From contig NZ_FQUW01000032.1 in the NCBI RefSeq assembly GCF_900129285.1, forward strand, positions 1 to 34,867: 34,867 nt of DNA, in the 5' to 3' direction. Numbering within the stretch: the first letter of the stretch is position 1; the number at the start of each line of letters is the position of its first letter. Below the pieces are notes generated by a model, which made no database searches, had not been told where the DNA came from, and was given only the letters and a program-made list of their open reading frames with translations. The translations under genes were made by a program, and so were the position numbers. This DNA is from Desulfofundulus australicus DSM 11792. Lineage in GTDB: Bacteria > Bacillota > Desulfotomaculia > Desulfotomaculales > Desulfovirgulaceae. This document shows, piece after piece, positions 26,248-34,556 of the stretch.

Positions 26248-26276
26248 ATTATATTTGGGTTTTGCAGCCGTGTCAA
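26248..26276 (-). promoter_or_regulatory. thrS promoter
   Basis: Minus strand perfect -35 TTGACA (26271-26276), 17-nt spacer, perfect -10 TATAAT (26248-26253). Confidence 0.92.
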
Positions 26277-26302
26277 CACGGCCCCGCTGGAAGCATCATT
26301 TT

Positions 26303-27028
26303 TTACCAGGCATAACCGGGCAGGAGGGATATACCCACCTGCAAAAGACCGATAAGGAACCCCAGCACCCCGCCCAGGATCTCAATATGCTTTAGTTCCC
26401 GGGAAGAGACAGAAACAACCACTTCCTCCAGCTGTTCCAGGGAAAAATTATTCATATGCTCCTCCACGACCTCTGCCAGCGACAGATCCTTTTCCAGCTT
26501 TTCCCCGAAACGCTCCACCAGTTCCCCGACCAGGGGGGGCAATTCCCTCATAATTTGTTCGGCCAGGGCGTCGGAAATAATACGCCGCAGGGACAGGGGT
26601 AAAAAACCGGGCAGCCTGTCCATCACCCGGACACGAACTGCCGTACCTGCCGAAGAAATGAGTTCTTCGCTTAACTTCTGGGATTGCAGGTAGTTCAGGA
26701 TAAGCTTTTTGGGCAGCAACTGCTCCTCGATTACCCTGCCGATAACCCTGGCCAGTTCACCGCGCCTTTTAGGAACCAGACCCTGTATGGTCCAGCCCAG
26801 CACACGTACAGGTTTGTAGGGGCGAAAAAGAAGGCGTACCGCCAGCCAGTTGGTCACCCACCCGATCAGCGCCCCTCCCACCGGCAACAGCACGACCTGT
26901 GTCCAGTGCAAATCCCTCACCCCGTTCAGGTGCTGTGCCCCCAAAAAGAAGTACCAGAACAAATATACCAGAACAAAAAAAAACAGGCAACAAACTATTT
27001 TTTTTGACACAAAGCGCAACCACGGCAT
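26303..27028 (-). CDS. DUF445 family membrane protein
   Basis: A 241-residue protein of the DUF445 family (YheB-like). An N-terminal membrane segment (about 8-30) is followed by the family signature GGALIGWVTNWLAVRLLFRPYKP, a soluble middle region containing PKRRGELARVIGRVIEEQLL, and a C-terminal membrane segment (ILGGVLGFLIGLLQVGISLL). Function is unknown; some relatives are linked to spore or cell-envelope biology. ATG at 27028 lies 34 nt inside the end of ytxC and has only a weak ribosome site, so the start is uncertain and translation may be coupled. Confidence 0.8.
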   Translation of the reverse strand: MPWLRFVSKKIVCCLFFFVLVYLFWYFFLGAQHLNGVRDLHWTQVVLLPVGGALIGWVTNWLAVRLLFRPYKPVRVLGWTIQGLVPKRRGELARVIGRVIEEQLLPKKLILNYLQSQKLSEELISSAGTAVRVRVMDRLPGFLPLSLRRIISDALAEQIMRELPPLVGELVERFGEKLEKDLSLAEVVEEHMNNFSLEQLEEVVVSVSSRELKHIEILGGVLGFLIGLLQVGISLLPGYAW

Positions 27029-27873
27029 TCCCGCACCCGGCCCCAGAAGACAAGGTTGATTGTTTCCATAACGGTGCTCTTCGGTCCGGAACCCGCATCA
27101 TGAATAATAATTTTCCTGGGTGCCAGGGTAATAAGGGTGCTGATCAGCATATCCTCATAGGTAATTTCACCGTCGGTAAGATCCATAAATATATTTTCCA
27201 GATAATCCACCTTGAGAACCTGCTCCTGCTCGTCCAGTAGGGTGTATGTTCCACCGGGCAGTTTGACCACATGCACCAGCTCCACCCGGGACTCCTGGAT
27301 TTCCACAAAGTATTTCAGCAGCTGGATGAATTCCTGGTATTCCCTTTCCATCAGGAAATCGTCCACTGCCTTCTCCACAGCCCGGGCCAGCTCTTCCACA
27401 TAATCCTTCAAGCGGAACCGGATAAAACCTTCTACAATAATCTGGTTGTTCTGCCGTAAAAATTCCAGTATTTTATCCATTATTTTCTTCTTAAAAAAGT
27501 GCTTGTAGACCGGGTTTTGCTCGTCCCTGCCGTAGCCCAGATGGCTCAGGGCATACCTGTATATATTCTGCCGTTCCTCTTCATTAAAATAATAATAGTT
27601 CTCCCGGATTATATCTTTAAGCAACCACTGCTGCCATTGACCCAGAATTATCTCCGAAAGCGTCCGCGCAATACGGCGGTGAAAGACATCCTGAATGTCC
27701 TCCCTCTGCCCTCCACCGGGCATAACCTGGCAGGAGACAAAATTAAACTTGCCGGCCGAGCTCTCCTGCAAGCTGACCTTGAGCCCCTCTTTTTCCAGAT
27801 TTTTCATTTCGCGTCCCAGGCGAAACTTCAAGAAATCTATCTGCCGGGCCGTCCCGATGGAGACTCCGGTCAT
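26995..27873 (-). CDS. ytxC: YtxC-like sporulation protein
   Basis: A 292-residue soluble protein resembling YtxC of B. subtilis, which is also encoded upstream of thrS. The sequence shows a predicted helical, highly charged body with aromatic stretches (RENYYYFNEEERQNIYRYAL, VEGFIRFRLKDYVEELARA) and a short Cys-containing end (RECRGCALCQKK). The role is unknown. ATG at 27873 has AAGGTG suitably placed; a GTG 9 nt earlier is an alternative. Name and function rest on family resemblance and synteny. Confidence 0.75.
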   Translation of the reverse strand: MTGVSIGTARQIDFLKFRLGREMKNLEKEGLKVSLQESSAGKFNFVSCQVMPGGGQREDIQDVFHRRIARTLSEIILGQWQQWLLKDIIRENYYYFNEEERQNIYRYALSHLGYGRDEQNPVYKHFFKKKIMDKILEFLRQNNQIIVEGFIRFRLKDYVEELARAVEKAVDDFLMEREYQEFIQLLKYFVEIQESRVELVHVVKLPGGTYTLLDEQEQVLKVDYLENIFMDLTDGEITYEDMLISTLITLAPRKIIIHDAGSGPKSTVMETINLVFWGRVRECRGCALCQKK

Positions 27874-28004
27874 CAAGGTCACCTTCCTTCCCGTTCTAGT
27901 ATATGTGCGGCTGAAAACCGGTATACAACCAGCCTTTCCCGTAATGTTGTGGGGAAAGTATCTTTAAGCGTTTAAACCCCGGCCATTTATTTAAAAATAA
28001 GGAT

Positions 28005-29180
28005 ATGACCAGGAAAAAGCAGCTTTCCGTTTTTACAATCGCCGCAACTTACATAGGAACAGTGGTGGGGGCAGGTTTTGCTTCCGGCCAGGAAGTACTG
28101 CAGTTTTTCGGTTACTTTGGCCTGCCCGGAATACTGGGACTGGTATTGACAACCATTCTTTTGGCTTTTTTTGGTTACCTGATTTTAGACCTGGGGAGGA
28201 GGCTTCACGCGGATTCCCACCTGCCCCTTGTGCGTTATGCCGGCGGGAAATGGATAGGTACGGCCGTAGATTGGGTAATTACCCTTTTCCTGTTTGGCGG
28301 CCTGGTGACCATGGGCGCGGGAGCCGGGGCAATTTTTACGGAACAATTGGGGTTGCCCTTTCTTTGGGGAAGCCTTGCAATGATCGTTATTTCCCTTGTA
28401 ACGGTACTTACCGGGATTGCCGGAGTGGTTACTTCCATCAGTTTCGTAGTGCCGCTTCTTCTGGCCGCAGTTTTTGGGGTGGCTATTTACACCATCGCCA
28501 CGGACCCGGGTGCCCTCCTTTCCACGCTCCGGGTTTACGCCAATCCGGGGAAGGCACCGGTACCCTTCTGGCCTTTAACTGCCCTTTTATATGCCTCCTA
28601 TAACCTGGTGCTTTCAGTGGCCATACTTGCTCCCGTGGGCAGCATGTCCGATGCCCGGAGATTGAAAATAGGCGCCATTCTGGGAGGAATTGGCCTGGGA
28701 GTGGGGGCCGCCGCCATCAACCTTTCTATTTTAACGCATATCGGCCGGGCGGCAAACTTTGAAATACCAATGATCTACGTGGCCGGCACCATTTCACCCC
28801 TGGCCCGTATCGGGTATACCATGGTGCTTCTCGCCGAAATTTATACCACGGCAGTTAGCAGTCTTTACGGCTTCGTAGCCAGGATGGGCAAACAGGGTAC
28901 GGCAAAGTACCGCTGGATTACCTTAGGGGCGGGAGCGGCTGCTTTCGGCCTGGCGCAATTTGGTTTTTCAAATCTGGTGGGCACGCTATTCCCGGCGGTG
29001 GGCTTCGCGGGGTTTTTACTCCTGGGTTCCCTGGTATACGGTTTTATTAAGGATAGAAAGGTAAAGCCAGCAGTGGAGGCTAGAGAGGCCGTACTGGCCC
29101 GCCAACCCACCCCGGCCATGGCCTTCGAGGTGGCTGAGGAGTTGGCTGGAGAGGGAAAGGATGGTAATGAATCCAATTAG
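28005..29180 (+). CDS. YkvI family membrane transporter
   Basis: A 391-residue polytopic membrane protein with about ten hydrophobic segments. The first helix contains the family start TYIGTVVGAGFASGQEVLQFF, a glycine-rich break like that of APC/LeuT-fold amino-acid transporters. A helix with TALLYASYNLVLSVAILAPV occurs in mid-protein, and the hydrophilic C-terminal ~40 residues are cytoplasmic. The substrate is unknown. ATG is preceded by AAGGA at short spacing. It is divergent from ytxC and convergent with the chemoreceptor gene. Confidence 0.82.
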   Translation: MTRKKQLSVFTIAATYIGTVVGAGFASGQEVLQFFGYFGLPGILGLVLTTILLAFFGYLILDLGRRLHADSHLPLVRYAGGKWIGTAVDWVITLFLFGGLVTMGAGAGAIFTEQLGLPFLWGSLAMIVISLVTVLTGIAGVVTSISFVVPLLLAAVFGVAIYTIATDPGALLSTLRVYANPGKAPVPFWPLTALLYASYNLVLSVAILAPVGSMSDARRLKIGAILGGIGLGVGAAAINLSILTHIGRAANFEIPMIYVAGTISPLARIGYTMVLLAEIYTTAVSSLYGFVARMGKQGTAKYRWITLGAGAAAFGLAQFGFSNLVGTLFPAVGFAGFLLLGSLVYGFIKDRKVKPAVEAREAVLARQPTPAMAFEVAEELAGEGKDGNESN

Positions 29181-29297
29181 AAGTTACGATTCACCGCTTC
29201 AGATAAATTGAAAAATTACAAAAAGTATCAGGCTTGCCCCGCCAGGGATTTCTGCAGCCGCATTGCCTTATAGTCGCCGTGTAACGGGGTGAAATAC

Positions 29298-29319
29298 GGG
29301 GGCGACCAGCGCCGCCCCC
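29298..29319 (-). terminator. Possible terminator after the chemoreceptor gene
   Basis: A 7-bp stem GGGGGCG/CGCCCCC with an 8-nt loop lies about 56 nt past the chemoreceptor stop; only a short T-containing tail follows on the minus strand. Otherwise the 29181-29374 gap holds no gene. Confidence 0.35.
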
Positions 29320-29374
29320 TGCTCAGATCCTAAAAGCTTTTGCGTTAATCAATCCCCACCGGCGGTCGGGGACC

Positions 29375-30934
29375 CTACACGCGGAAGCGTGCGGCTAACC
29401 TGTCCAGTTCGCCAGCCAGCGCGGTAAGCTCTTCGGTAGAGGCAGAGACTTCCTCCATTGCCGACGTCTGCTCTTCTGTTGTCCCGGCAACATTCTGCAC
29501 GCCAGCCGACATTTCTTCCGCAGCGGCGGCCACCTCCTGGACCTGCCGCGCAACATCCTCGATGGCAAGGTTGATGGCCTTGATATTGGCCCCCACCTCG
29601 TTGATCACCTTGCTTCCCTCTGTGACCTCCGCCGCCCCGGCGGCCATGACTTCGACCGCCTTCCTGGACTCGTCCTGGACCGTGGTGATCAGCTCGTAGA
29701 TCTCTTTGGCGGCGTTGGCCGACTGCTCGGCCAGCTTGCGGACTTCCTCGGCGACGACGGCGAAGCCGCGGCCCTGTTCCCCGGCGCGGGCGGCTTCAAT
29801 GGCGGCATTCAGGGCCAGCAGGTTCGTCTGGTCGGCGATCTGGGTGATCAAGTCTACTATCTGGGTAATCTGGCCCGCGGTCTGGTTGAGAGCATTAATG
29901 GCGGAAGAAACGTTGGCGCTTGCCTGCTCAATGGCTTTCATCTGCCCGATAACCCGCTCGACACCCCTGGCACCTTCGGCGGCCCGGGCCGCAGCCTTTT
30001 CGGCCGCCGCTGAAACCTTCTGCACATTTTCGGTTACCTGTTCGACGGTCGAGGCCATTTCGCTCATGGTGGCGGCCGTTTCGTTTGCCCCGGCGGCGGT
30101 CTGCTCGGCCTGGGTGGCAAGCTGGGAGGCCGAGTCGGCCACCTGCTTGGACGTTTGGACTACCTGGCCGATGATCTCACGCAAGTTTGTGCGCATGCGG
30201 TTGAAAGCCTCGGCTAAACGAGCAACCTCGTCCCGGGTGCGCACCACCAGTTCCTCGCCCGTGAGGTCGCCTTCAGCGATACGGCCCGCTTCGCGAACGG
30301 TGGCCAGGATCGGACGGGTGATCATGCGAGTTATAAACACTGCTATGAGGAGCCCGACGACCAGAGCAAAAACGCCCACAAGGATAACCAGAGAGCGGCC
30401 GCGGGCGGCATTGGCCTGCATATTATCCACGACGTCCCCGGTCTTTTGCTCATTTTCCATAATCAGTTCGGCCAGAATCTTTTCAGCGTCGTTGGCATAC
30501 GAAGCGAAGCTTTGTGCTGCGGCAACTGCTTCCTGGAACTTGCCTTCCCTGGCCAGAGGAATTGCATTGCTGGTAAGCTGGCGGTCGTATTCAGTGACCT
30601 TGGCGAGCACTTCCTCCAGTTTGGGCCGGGTCTGGGCAGAACAGTTGTTGAGTCGTTTCTCCAGCAGGGTCTGCGTGTTCTCGATATCCTTTTTGTATTC
30701 GTTTAAGTATTTCTCGTCACCATAGAGGAGGTAAGCCCGCAGGTCTCTTGATGCTTCCTTGTAGGCGTCGACAATCTGATAGTCAAGACTGAGGCGTACC
30801 ACCCGCTGATCGACATTGGCGGCATTCAAGATCGTATTCCCCATTATGAGCGACGACTGGATTGCCACGGCAGCCATGAAAAGAAGCAGCAATACGAAAC
30901 CGCCGCCGATTTTCATCCCAATGGACATTCTCAT
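29375..30934 (-). CDS. Methyl-accepting chemotaxis protein
   Basis: A 519-residue transmembrane chemoreceptor. TM1 is at about 9-31, an extracytoplasmic four-helix-bundle sensor (about 32-180, [23 protein letters not shown]) follows, then TM2 (about 182-205), a HAMP domain ([19 protein letters not shown]) and the signalling coiled coil with the invariant tip [20 protein letters not shown] followed by [14 protein letters not shown]. It would relay ligand binding to CheA/CheW. No other chemotaxis genes are in the window. ATG at 30934 overlaps the stop of the 66-residue gene (ATGA), indicating coupling. Confidence 0.95.
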   Translation of the reverse strand: MRMSIGMKIGGGFVLLLLFMAAVAIQSSLIMGNTILNAANVDQRVVRLSLDYQIVDAYKEASRDLRAYLLYGDEKYLNEYKKDIENTQTLLEKRLNNCSAQTRPKLEEVLAKVTEYDRQLTSNAIPLAREGKFQEAVAAAQSFASYANDAEKILAELIMENEQKTGDVVDNMQANAARGRSLVILVGVFALVVGLLIAVFITRMITRPILATVREAGRIAEGDLTGEELVVRTRDEVARLAEAFNRMRTNLREIIGQVVQTSKQVADSASQLATQAEQTAAGANETAATMSEMASTVEQVTENVQKVSAAAEKAAARAAEGARGVERVIGQMKAIEQASANVSSAINALNQTAGQITQIVDLITQIADQTNLLALNAAIEAARAGEQGRGFAVVAEEVRKLAEQSANAAKEIYELITTVQDESRKAVEVMAAGAAEVTEGSKVINEVGANIKAINLAIEDVARQVQEVAAAAEEMSAGVQNVAGTTEEQTSAMEEVSASTEELTALAGELDRLAARFRV

Positions 30935-31131
30935 TTCAAGTTCCCCCTCGTACCGAAGAGCCTGTCCAGAACTTTAACCAGGATGATCCGCGTATGCTGA
31001 TCTTTGGAGACGTCCGGGGGCTGGTATTCGTCCGTGCATTCCGGGATGGTTCGGAGGAGTTCCTCCAGGGCACTGTCGGGGAAAAACGGGCGGGCTATAG
31101 TAAGAATGGGCTGTATGGCGGGAGATAACAT
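30931..31131 (-). CDS. Small protein coupled to a chemoreceptor, unknown function
   Basis: A 66-residue protein I do not recognise. It has an excellent ribosome site (AGGAGG, about 4 nt before ATG at 31131), and its stop overlaps the chemoreceptor start by 4 nt, so it is very likely translated. There is no signal peptide or membrane segment. The N-terminal half is hydrophobic/helical ([20 protein letters not shown]), one Cys (Cys32), and the end is basic ([17 protein letters not shown]). It may be a regulator or partner of the receptor, which is inferred only from coupling. Confidence 0.7.
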   Translation of the reverse strand: MLSPAIQPILTIARPFFPDSALEELLRTIPECTDEYQPPDVSKDQHTRIILVKVLDRLFGTRGNLK

Positions 31132-31152
31132 GGGACCTCCTGTTCACCTTCC

Positions 31153-31425
31153 TTATGGCTGCAAAGAGCTTTGGTGTTTTAGGCTAACCTGCTTTGAATG
31201 AATTGGGAATTTCCAGGCGGAAGTAAAAGAGGCAGGAGGTCCCTTGTTTTGTGGACAATCAGGGGAGGGAGGGAAAAAGTTCATTTTATACGGGTGGATT
31301 ATGTTGCCATCACTAGAAGATAATACCCCCCCCGCACATTTGTTCTGTCGCTTTGCGGCAATACGGTTACTTAAATGTGCGAAGACACCGAAGTTTTCTT
31401 TCCAGTTAATTTTGTGGTCGTTCAT
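31153..31425 (-). CDS. Doubtful 90-residue reading frame
   Basis: ATG at 31425 with AAGGA about 13 nt upstream opens a 90-codon frame in the same direction as the small gene/chemoreceptor pair. The first ~30 residues (NDHKINWKENFGVFAHLSNR) look protein-like; after a run of eight G/C pairs at 31326-31333 the composition becomes low in structure (HPYKMNFFPPSPDCP). It may be a gene broken at that homopolymer, or not a gene. No family was recognised. Confidence 0.25.
   Translation of the reverse strand: MNDHKINWKENFGVFAHLSNRIAAKRQNKCAGGVLSSSDGNIIHPYKMNFFPPSPDCPQNKGPPASFTSAWKFPIHSKQVSLKHQSSLQP
31155..31181 (-). promoter_or_regulatory. Weak motility-sigma-like promoter
   Basis: On the minus strand TAAA (31178-31181), a 15-nt gap and GCAGCCAT (31155-31162) resemble the sigma-D/sigma-28 layout, with five of eight positions in the -10 half. 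It sits about 23 nt before the 66-residue gene. The target being a chemoreceptor operon makes it worth noting, but the match is poor. Confidence 0.2.
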
Positions 31426-31487
31426 ACTTTCTCTTTCCTTCTGAAGTAAACTAATATGGAGAGGTGAATAACAATTTCTCCAGCATA

Positions 31488-31520
31488 ATAATTAAGGACC
31501 CAGCCGGTTAGGGCGGGTCC
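31488..31520 (-). terminator. Terminator-like hairpin
   Basis: GGACCC (31496-31501) pairs with GGGTCC (31515-31520), and inner GCC with GGC; the minus strand continues TTAATTATT. It lies 26 nt past the stop of the remnant at 31546-31864 and would suit that gene. Confidence 0.5.
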
Positions 31521-31545
31521 TGCTCAGAATACACACATTTGCACC

Positions 31546-31864
31546 TTAACCCGGCAGCTGGCTGGCATAGCGTTTGTTCGCCTTAGCCCCTATAGCTTTG
31601 CGCCGCCATTTTTCAATGGCTTTGCCTTTAATCGGGATTGCGAAAGGGACTTCTCTATTTACTTTGATGATAGTCCGCGCCGGAGCTGTCCAAACCGAAG
31701 AACAGGCCGGCGGCCGCACGGTTCATATGGCTCACCCGGTTGCCGCTGTTTATCAGGACCGCGAAGCTTCTGGTGTTTTCCGATATGGTGGCAATGAGGT
31801 TGTACAGCCTGATAAACCCCCGTTCTATGGCTCTGTGCAAGCTAAGATAGGAAGCTTGTGCCAA
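31546..31864 (-). pseudogene. Decayed gene remnant, possibly a PAS-type regulator
   Basis: A minus-strand frame from 31864 (TTG start) reads AIERGFIRLYNLIATISEN then VLINSGNRVSHMNRAAAGLF, which resembles the start of a PAS domain in sensor or sigma-54 activator proteins, and stops at 31655. In the next frame the sequence continues without a stop as IIKVNREVPFAIPIKGKAIE to KRYASQLPG and ends at 31546, just before a terminator-like hairpin. One frameshift near 31660-31690 would join them. The family guess is weak; the flanks show no other coding signal. Confidence 0.35.
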
Positions 31865-31953
31865 TTAATCACCATATTTACGTTATCACAAAAAATTGTC
31901 GAAATCAAGTTAGTGATTGACCTGTCAAATTGTTCCGAAGCATTCAGGTAATA

Positions 31954-31979
31954 TAAAAACTGGGGGTAACCACCGCCAG
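31954..31979 (-). terminator. larC terminator
   Basis: On the minus strand an 8-position stem with one C-C mismatch (CTGGCGGT/ACCCCCAG, GGTT loop; 31960-31979) is followed by five T and ATA. It lies about 45 nt past the larC stop. Confidence 0.75.
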
Positions 31980-32024
31980 GGAACTTTCGCTGATTCTTCT
32001 AAGTTAAATCATTGTGCATTGCAA

Positions 32025-33218
32025 TCACTCCCCAAATCTACACAAAGCCTCCCGGGCTGCCTCAATGGCACATATATATACATTTTTTAAAGGGACATTC
32101 TTTTCCCGGGCCAGCCGGCGGCAGTCCTCGTATTCCGGGCTTACCTGCCGGCCCGCCTCCCCGCCGCAGGCGGCAACCTTCACCCGCACCGGCCCGTATG
32201 CCGTCTGCACAAGGATATGCTCCCGGGATAGATAAGAACGTTTTTCCCGGCGCCTCCGTACGCCCAGGGTGCTGGTTTCGGCAAAAATAAGCTGCACCAG
32301 CTCCCCTTCTTTCTCCGGCAGGCAGAGCACGGTCAACAAATTTCCCGGCCGGCCTTTTTTCATGAAGACAGGAGTAAGCCACACATCCAGGGCTCCCGAG
32401 GACAGCAGTTTCTCCGCCGCATACCCCAGGATCTCCGGATTCATATCGTCGATGGTGGTCTGCAAAACGGAAATCTCCTGCTCCTCCCCCACCTGCTGTT
32501 CAATGGCCCTGCCGAGAAAAACCCGTAAAAAGTTGGGGATGCCGTAATCTTTACTTCCCAGCCCGTAGCCTATGCTCTCCACTTTCATCGCTGGCAGGGG
32601 GCCAAAACCCCCGGCCAGGGCAGCAACAATGGCCGCCCCCGTAGGGGTGACCAGTTCCCCTTCCACATCCACCGGCCGGATGGGGAAACCCCGGAGAAGC
32701 TCGGCGGTAGCCGGTGCGGGAACGGGAAGAATACCGTGGCGGGTTTGCACGGTGCCGTAACCGGCAGGCAAAGGAGAAGAATAAACTTTCCCCACACCCG
32801 CCTCGTGCAGGGCAATGGCCGTCCCCACGATGTCCACTATTGAGTCCACCGCCCCCACCTCATGAAAGTGAACATGGCGGGGTTCGACACCGTGCACCCT
32901 GGCTTCCGCCAGGGCCAACTTTTCAAAAATCTCCAGGGCATGACGCTTAACCTGCGGGTGCAGCTTGCTGTCCTCAATAATGCCCCTGATATCTTCCCAG
33001 GTCCTGTGCGGCTGGTGGCCGTATTCCACCTCCACCACAAACCTGGTGCCCCGGAAACCGCGGGTTTTGTCCTGGAAAATTTTCAGGGAGTAGCCCTCCA
33101 GCCCCAGGAGTTCCAGCTGGCTCTGAACAGCCGCCGGGGAAACGCCGGCATCTATCATCGCCCCCAGCATCATGTCACCGCTGATACCGCCAAAGCAGTC
33201 CAGGTAAAGAATTTTCAC
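32025..33218 (-). CDS. larC: LarC nickel-insertion protein
   Basis: A 397-residue protein of the LarC (formerly DUF111) family. LarC is a CTP-dependent enzyme that inserts nickel into the pyridinium bis-thiocarboxylate mononucleotide to make the nickel-pincer cofactor of lactate racemase and related enzymes. The N-terminal signature ILYLDCFGGISGDMMLGAMI, the His-rich segment HVHFHEVGAVDSIVDIVG, GELVTPTGAAI and a C-terminal TTIDDMNPEILGYA with TPVFMKKGRPG are present. The frame is continuous, unlike species that need a frameshift to join LarC1 and LarC2. GTG at 33218 follows AAGGAG by 8 nt. larA, larB and larE are not in the window. Confidence 0.95.
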   Translation of the reverse strand: MKILYLDCFGGISGDMMLGAMIDAGVSPAAVQSQLELLGLEGYSLKIFQDKTRGFRGTRFVVEVEYGHQPHRTWEDIRGIIEDSKLHPQVKRHALEIFEKLALAEARVHGVEPRHVHFHEVGAVDSIVDIVGTAIALHEAGVGKVYSSPLPAGYGTVQTRHGILPVPAPATAELLRGFPIRPVDVEGELVTPTGAAIVAALAGGFGPLPAMKVESIGYGLGSKDYGIPNFLRVFLGRAIEQQVGEEQEISVLQTTIDDMNPEILGYAAEKLLSSGALDVWLTPVFMKKGRPGNLLTVLCLPEKEGELVQLIFAETSTLGVRRRREKRSYLSREHILVQTAYGPVRVKVAACGGEAGRQVSPEYEDCRRLAREKNVPLKNVYICAIEAAREALCRFGE

Positions 33219-33403
33219 GTCGAAGACTCCTTCCCCCTATAAATTAACTTTTAATGGAGTACTTAAAAATAAATGCCACAAAGTTAAGAACCCTGGCAAG
33301 ACTAAACGATATTGAATAATGCATAAAAGAATTGGAATAAATTAATCGATTCCTCCCCTTATTAGCTTTAATTAATCCACTCTTCAGCCTCAAATTTAGT
33401 GTT

Positions 33404-34529
33404 CTTAAATATACTACCCGGCATGGAAGCCGGGTGCAACTTTTAGCATCGCTTTTATTGCGGAGATAAGCCCTTAGTTTCAATCCTCACCCGGCATGGA
33501 AGCCGGGTGCAACGGCCTATCAGCTTAAGAGGAAAGCAGATAAGGCCTGGTTTCAATCCTCACCCGGCATGGAAGCCGGGTGCAACGGCTGGCAGAAACT
33601 TATCGAGCGGATCAAGACTGATGTTTCAATCCTCACCCGGCATGGAAGCCGGGTGCAACTCTAAGGATTGGTCGGCACATTGTGAGCGAGATAAAGTTTC
33701 AATCCTCACCCGGCATGGAAGCCGGGTGCAACCACGGCTACCTCCGCCGGTATGACTATGGATGAGCTGTTTCAATCCTCACCCGGCATGGAAGCCGGGT
33801 GCAACATATCACTACGGCAGTATCAGAATATCGAAAAAGGTTTCAATCCTCACCCGGCATGGAAGCCGGGTGCAACAATCTCCGGAATGCCCAGCTTAAC
33901 GCCGGCAGAAAGTTTCAATCCTCACCCGGCATGGAAGCCGGGTGCAACAGGGATAAGCCTGCGTCCTCGCAAAGCTTGAGCAGGTTTCAATCCTCACCCG
34001 GCATGGAAGCCGGGTGCAACGACCCCGGTAGCCGGACGATTTGGCAGTAAATCGAATGTTTCAATCCTCACCCGGCATGGAAGCCGGGTGCAACTTTGCC
34101 CATCAATCTGACCCCCTTCCGTTTCAGTGTTTCAATCCTCACCCGGCATGGAAGCCGGGTGCAACTCTGACCGTGGATGACCTGGTTATCCGTGGTATGG
34201 GCGTTTCAATCCTCACCCGGCATGGAAGCCGGGTGCAACATATGGCGGCACAAAGCGTTGACAAAGGCATCGAAAGTTTCAATCCTCACCCGGCATGGAA
34301 GCCGGGTGCAACTCTTTTGTAATAACGTTATCTGCCAGTATTCCATGTTTCAATCCTCACCCGGCATGGAAGCCGGGTGCAACCATCTTCAGCCCGGTGC
34401 AATTCCCCCCGCATTATTTGTTTCAATCCTCACCCGGCATGGAAGCCGGGTGCAACGCCTACCCTGCAAATATGCGTGATAAGCTTGCTGCGGTTTCAAT
34501 CCTCACCCGGCATGGAAGCCGGGTGCAAC
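33404..34529 (-). CRISPR. CRISPR array, 16 repeats and 15 spacers
   Basis: Fifteen identical 37-nt repeats start at 33477, 33550, 33623, 33696, 33769, 33840, 33912, 33984, 34058, 34129, 34203, 34276, 34347, 34420 and 34493; a sixteenth (33404-33440) keeps only the last 25 positions. On the plus strand a unit begins GTTTCAATCC and ends GTGCAAC, with an 8-bp palindrome CACCCGGC/GCCGGGTG around a 6-nt loop. Spacers are 34-37 nt and all different. The reverse complement ends in ATTGAAAC, the standard Cas6-type crRNA handle of class 1 systems, so the array is read on the minus strand; the degenerate repeat at the left is then the leader-distal one, as expected. The subtype cannot be set without cas genes, and none are here. 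Confidence 0.98.
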
Positions 34530-34556
34530 TTGATACCTCCTCCTCATCATCATTAT
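34530..34556. other. 27-nt strip between the array and the insertion sequence
   Basis: Between the last repeat and the IS66 end lie only 27 nt, rich in TCC/TCA triplets. It is either the first part of the CRISPR leader or a spacer cut short by the insertion (full spacers here are 34-37 nt). Its last 8 nt (ATCATTAT) would be the target duplication if the insertion was direct. Confidence 0.6.

Noticed and set aside
29706-30725. 339-residue plus-strand frame rich in Ala/Ser
   Set aside because: Antisense shadow of the chemoreceptor coiled coil.
31574-31951. 125-residue plus-strand frame
   Set aside because: Overlaps the opposite-strand remnant, has no ribosome site and ends in AT-rich non-coding sequence.
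33244-33483. 79-residue minus-strand frame upstream of larC
   Set aside because: It starts inside the first intact CRISPR repeat and crosses the degenerate repeat and AT-rich intergenic sequence; no ribosome site or family resemblance.
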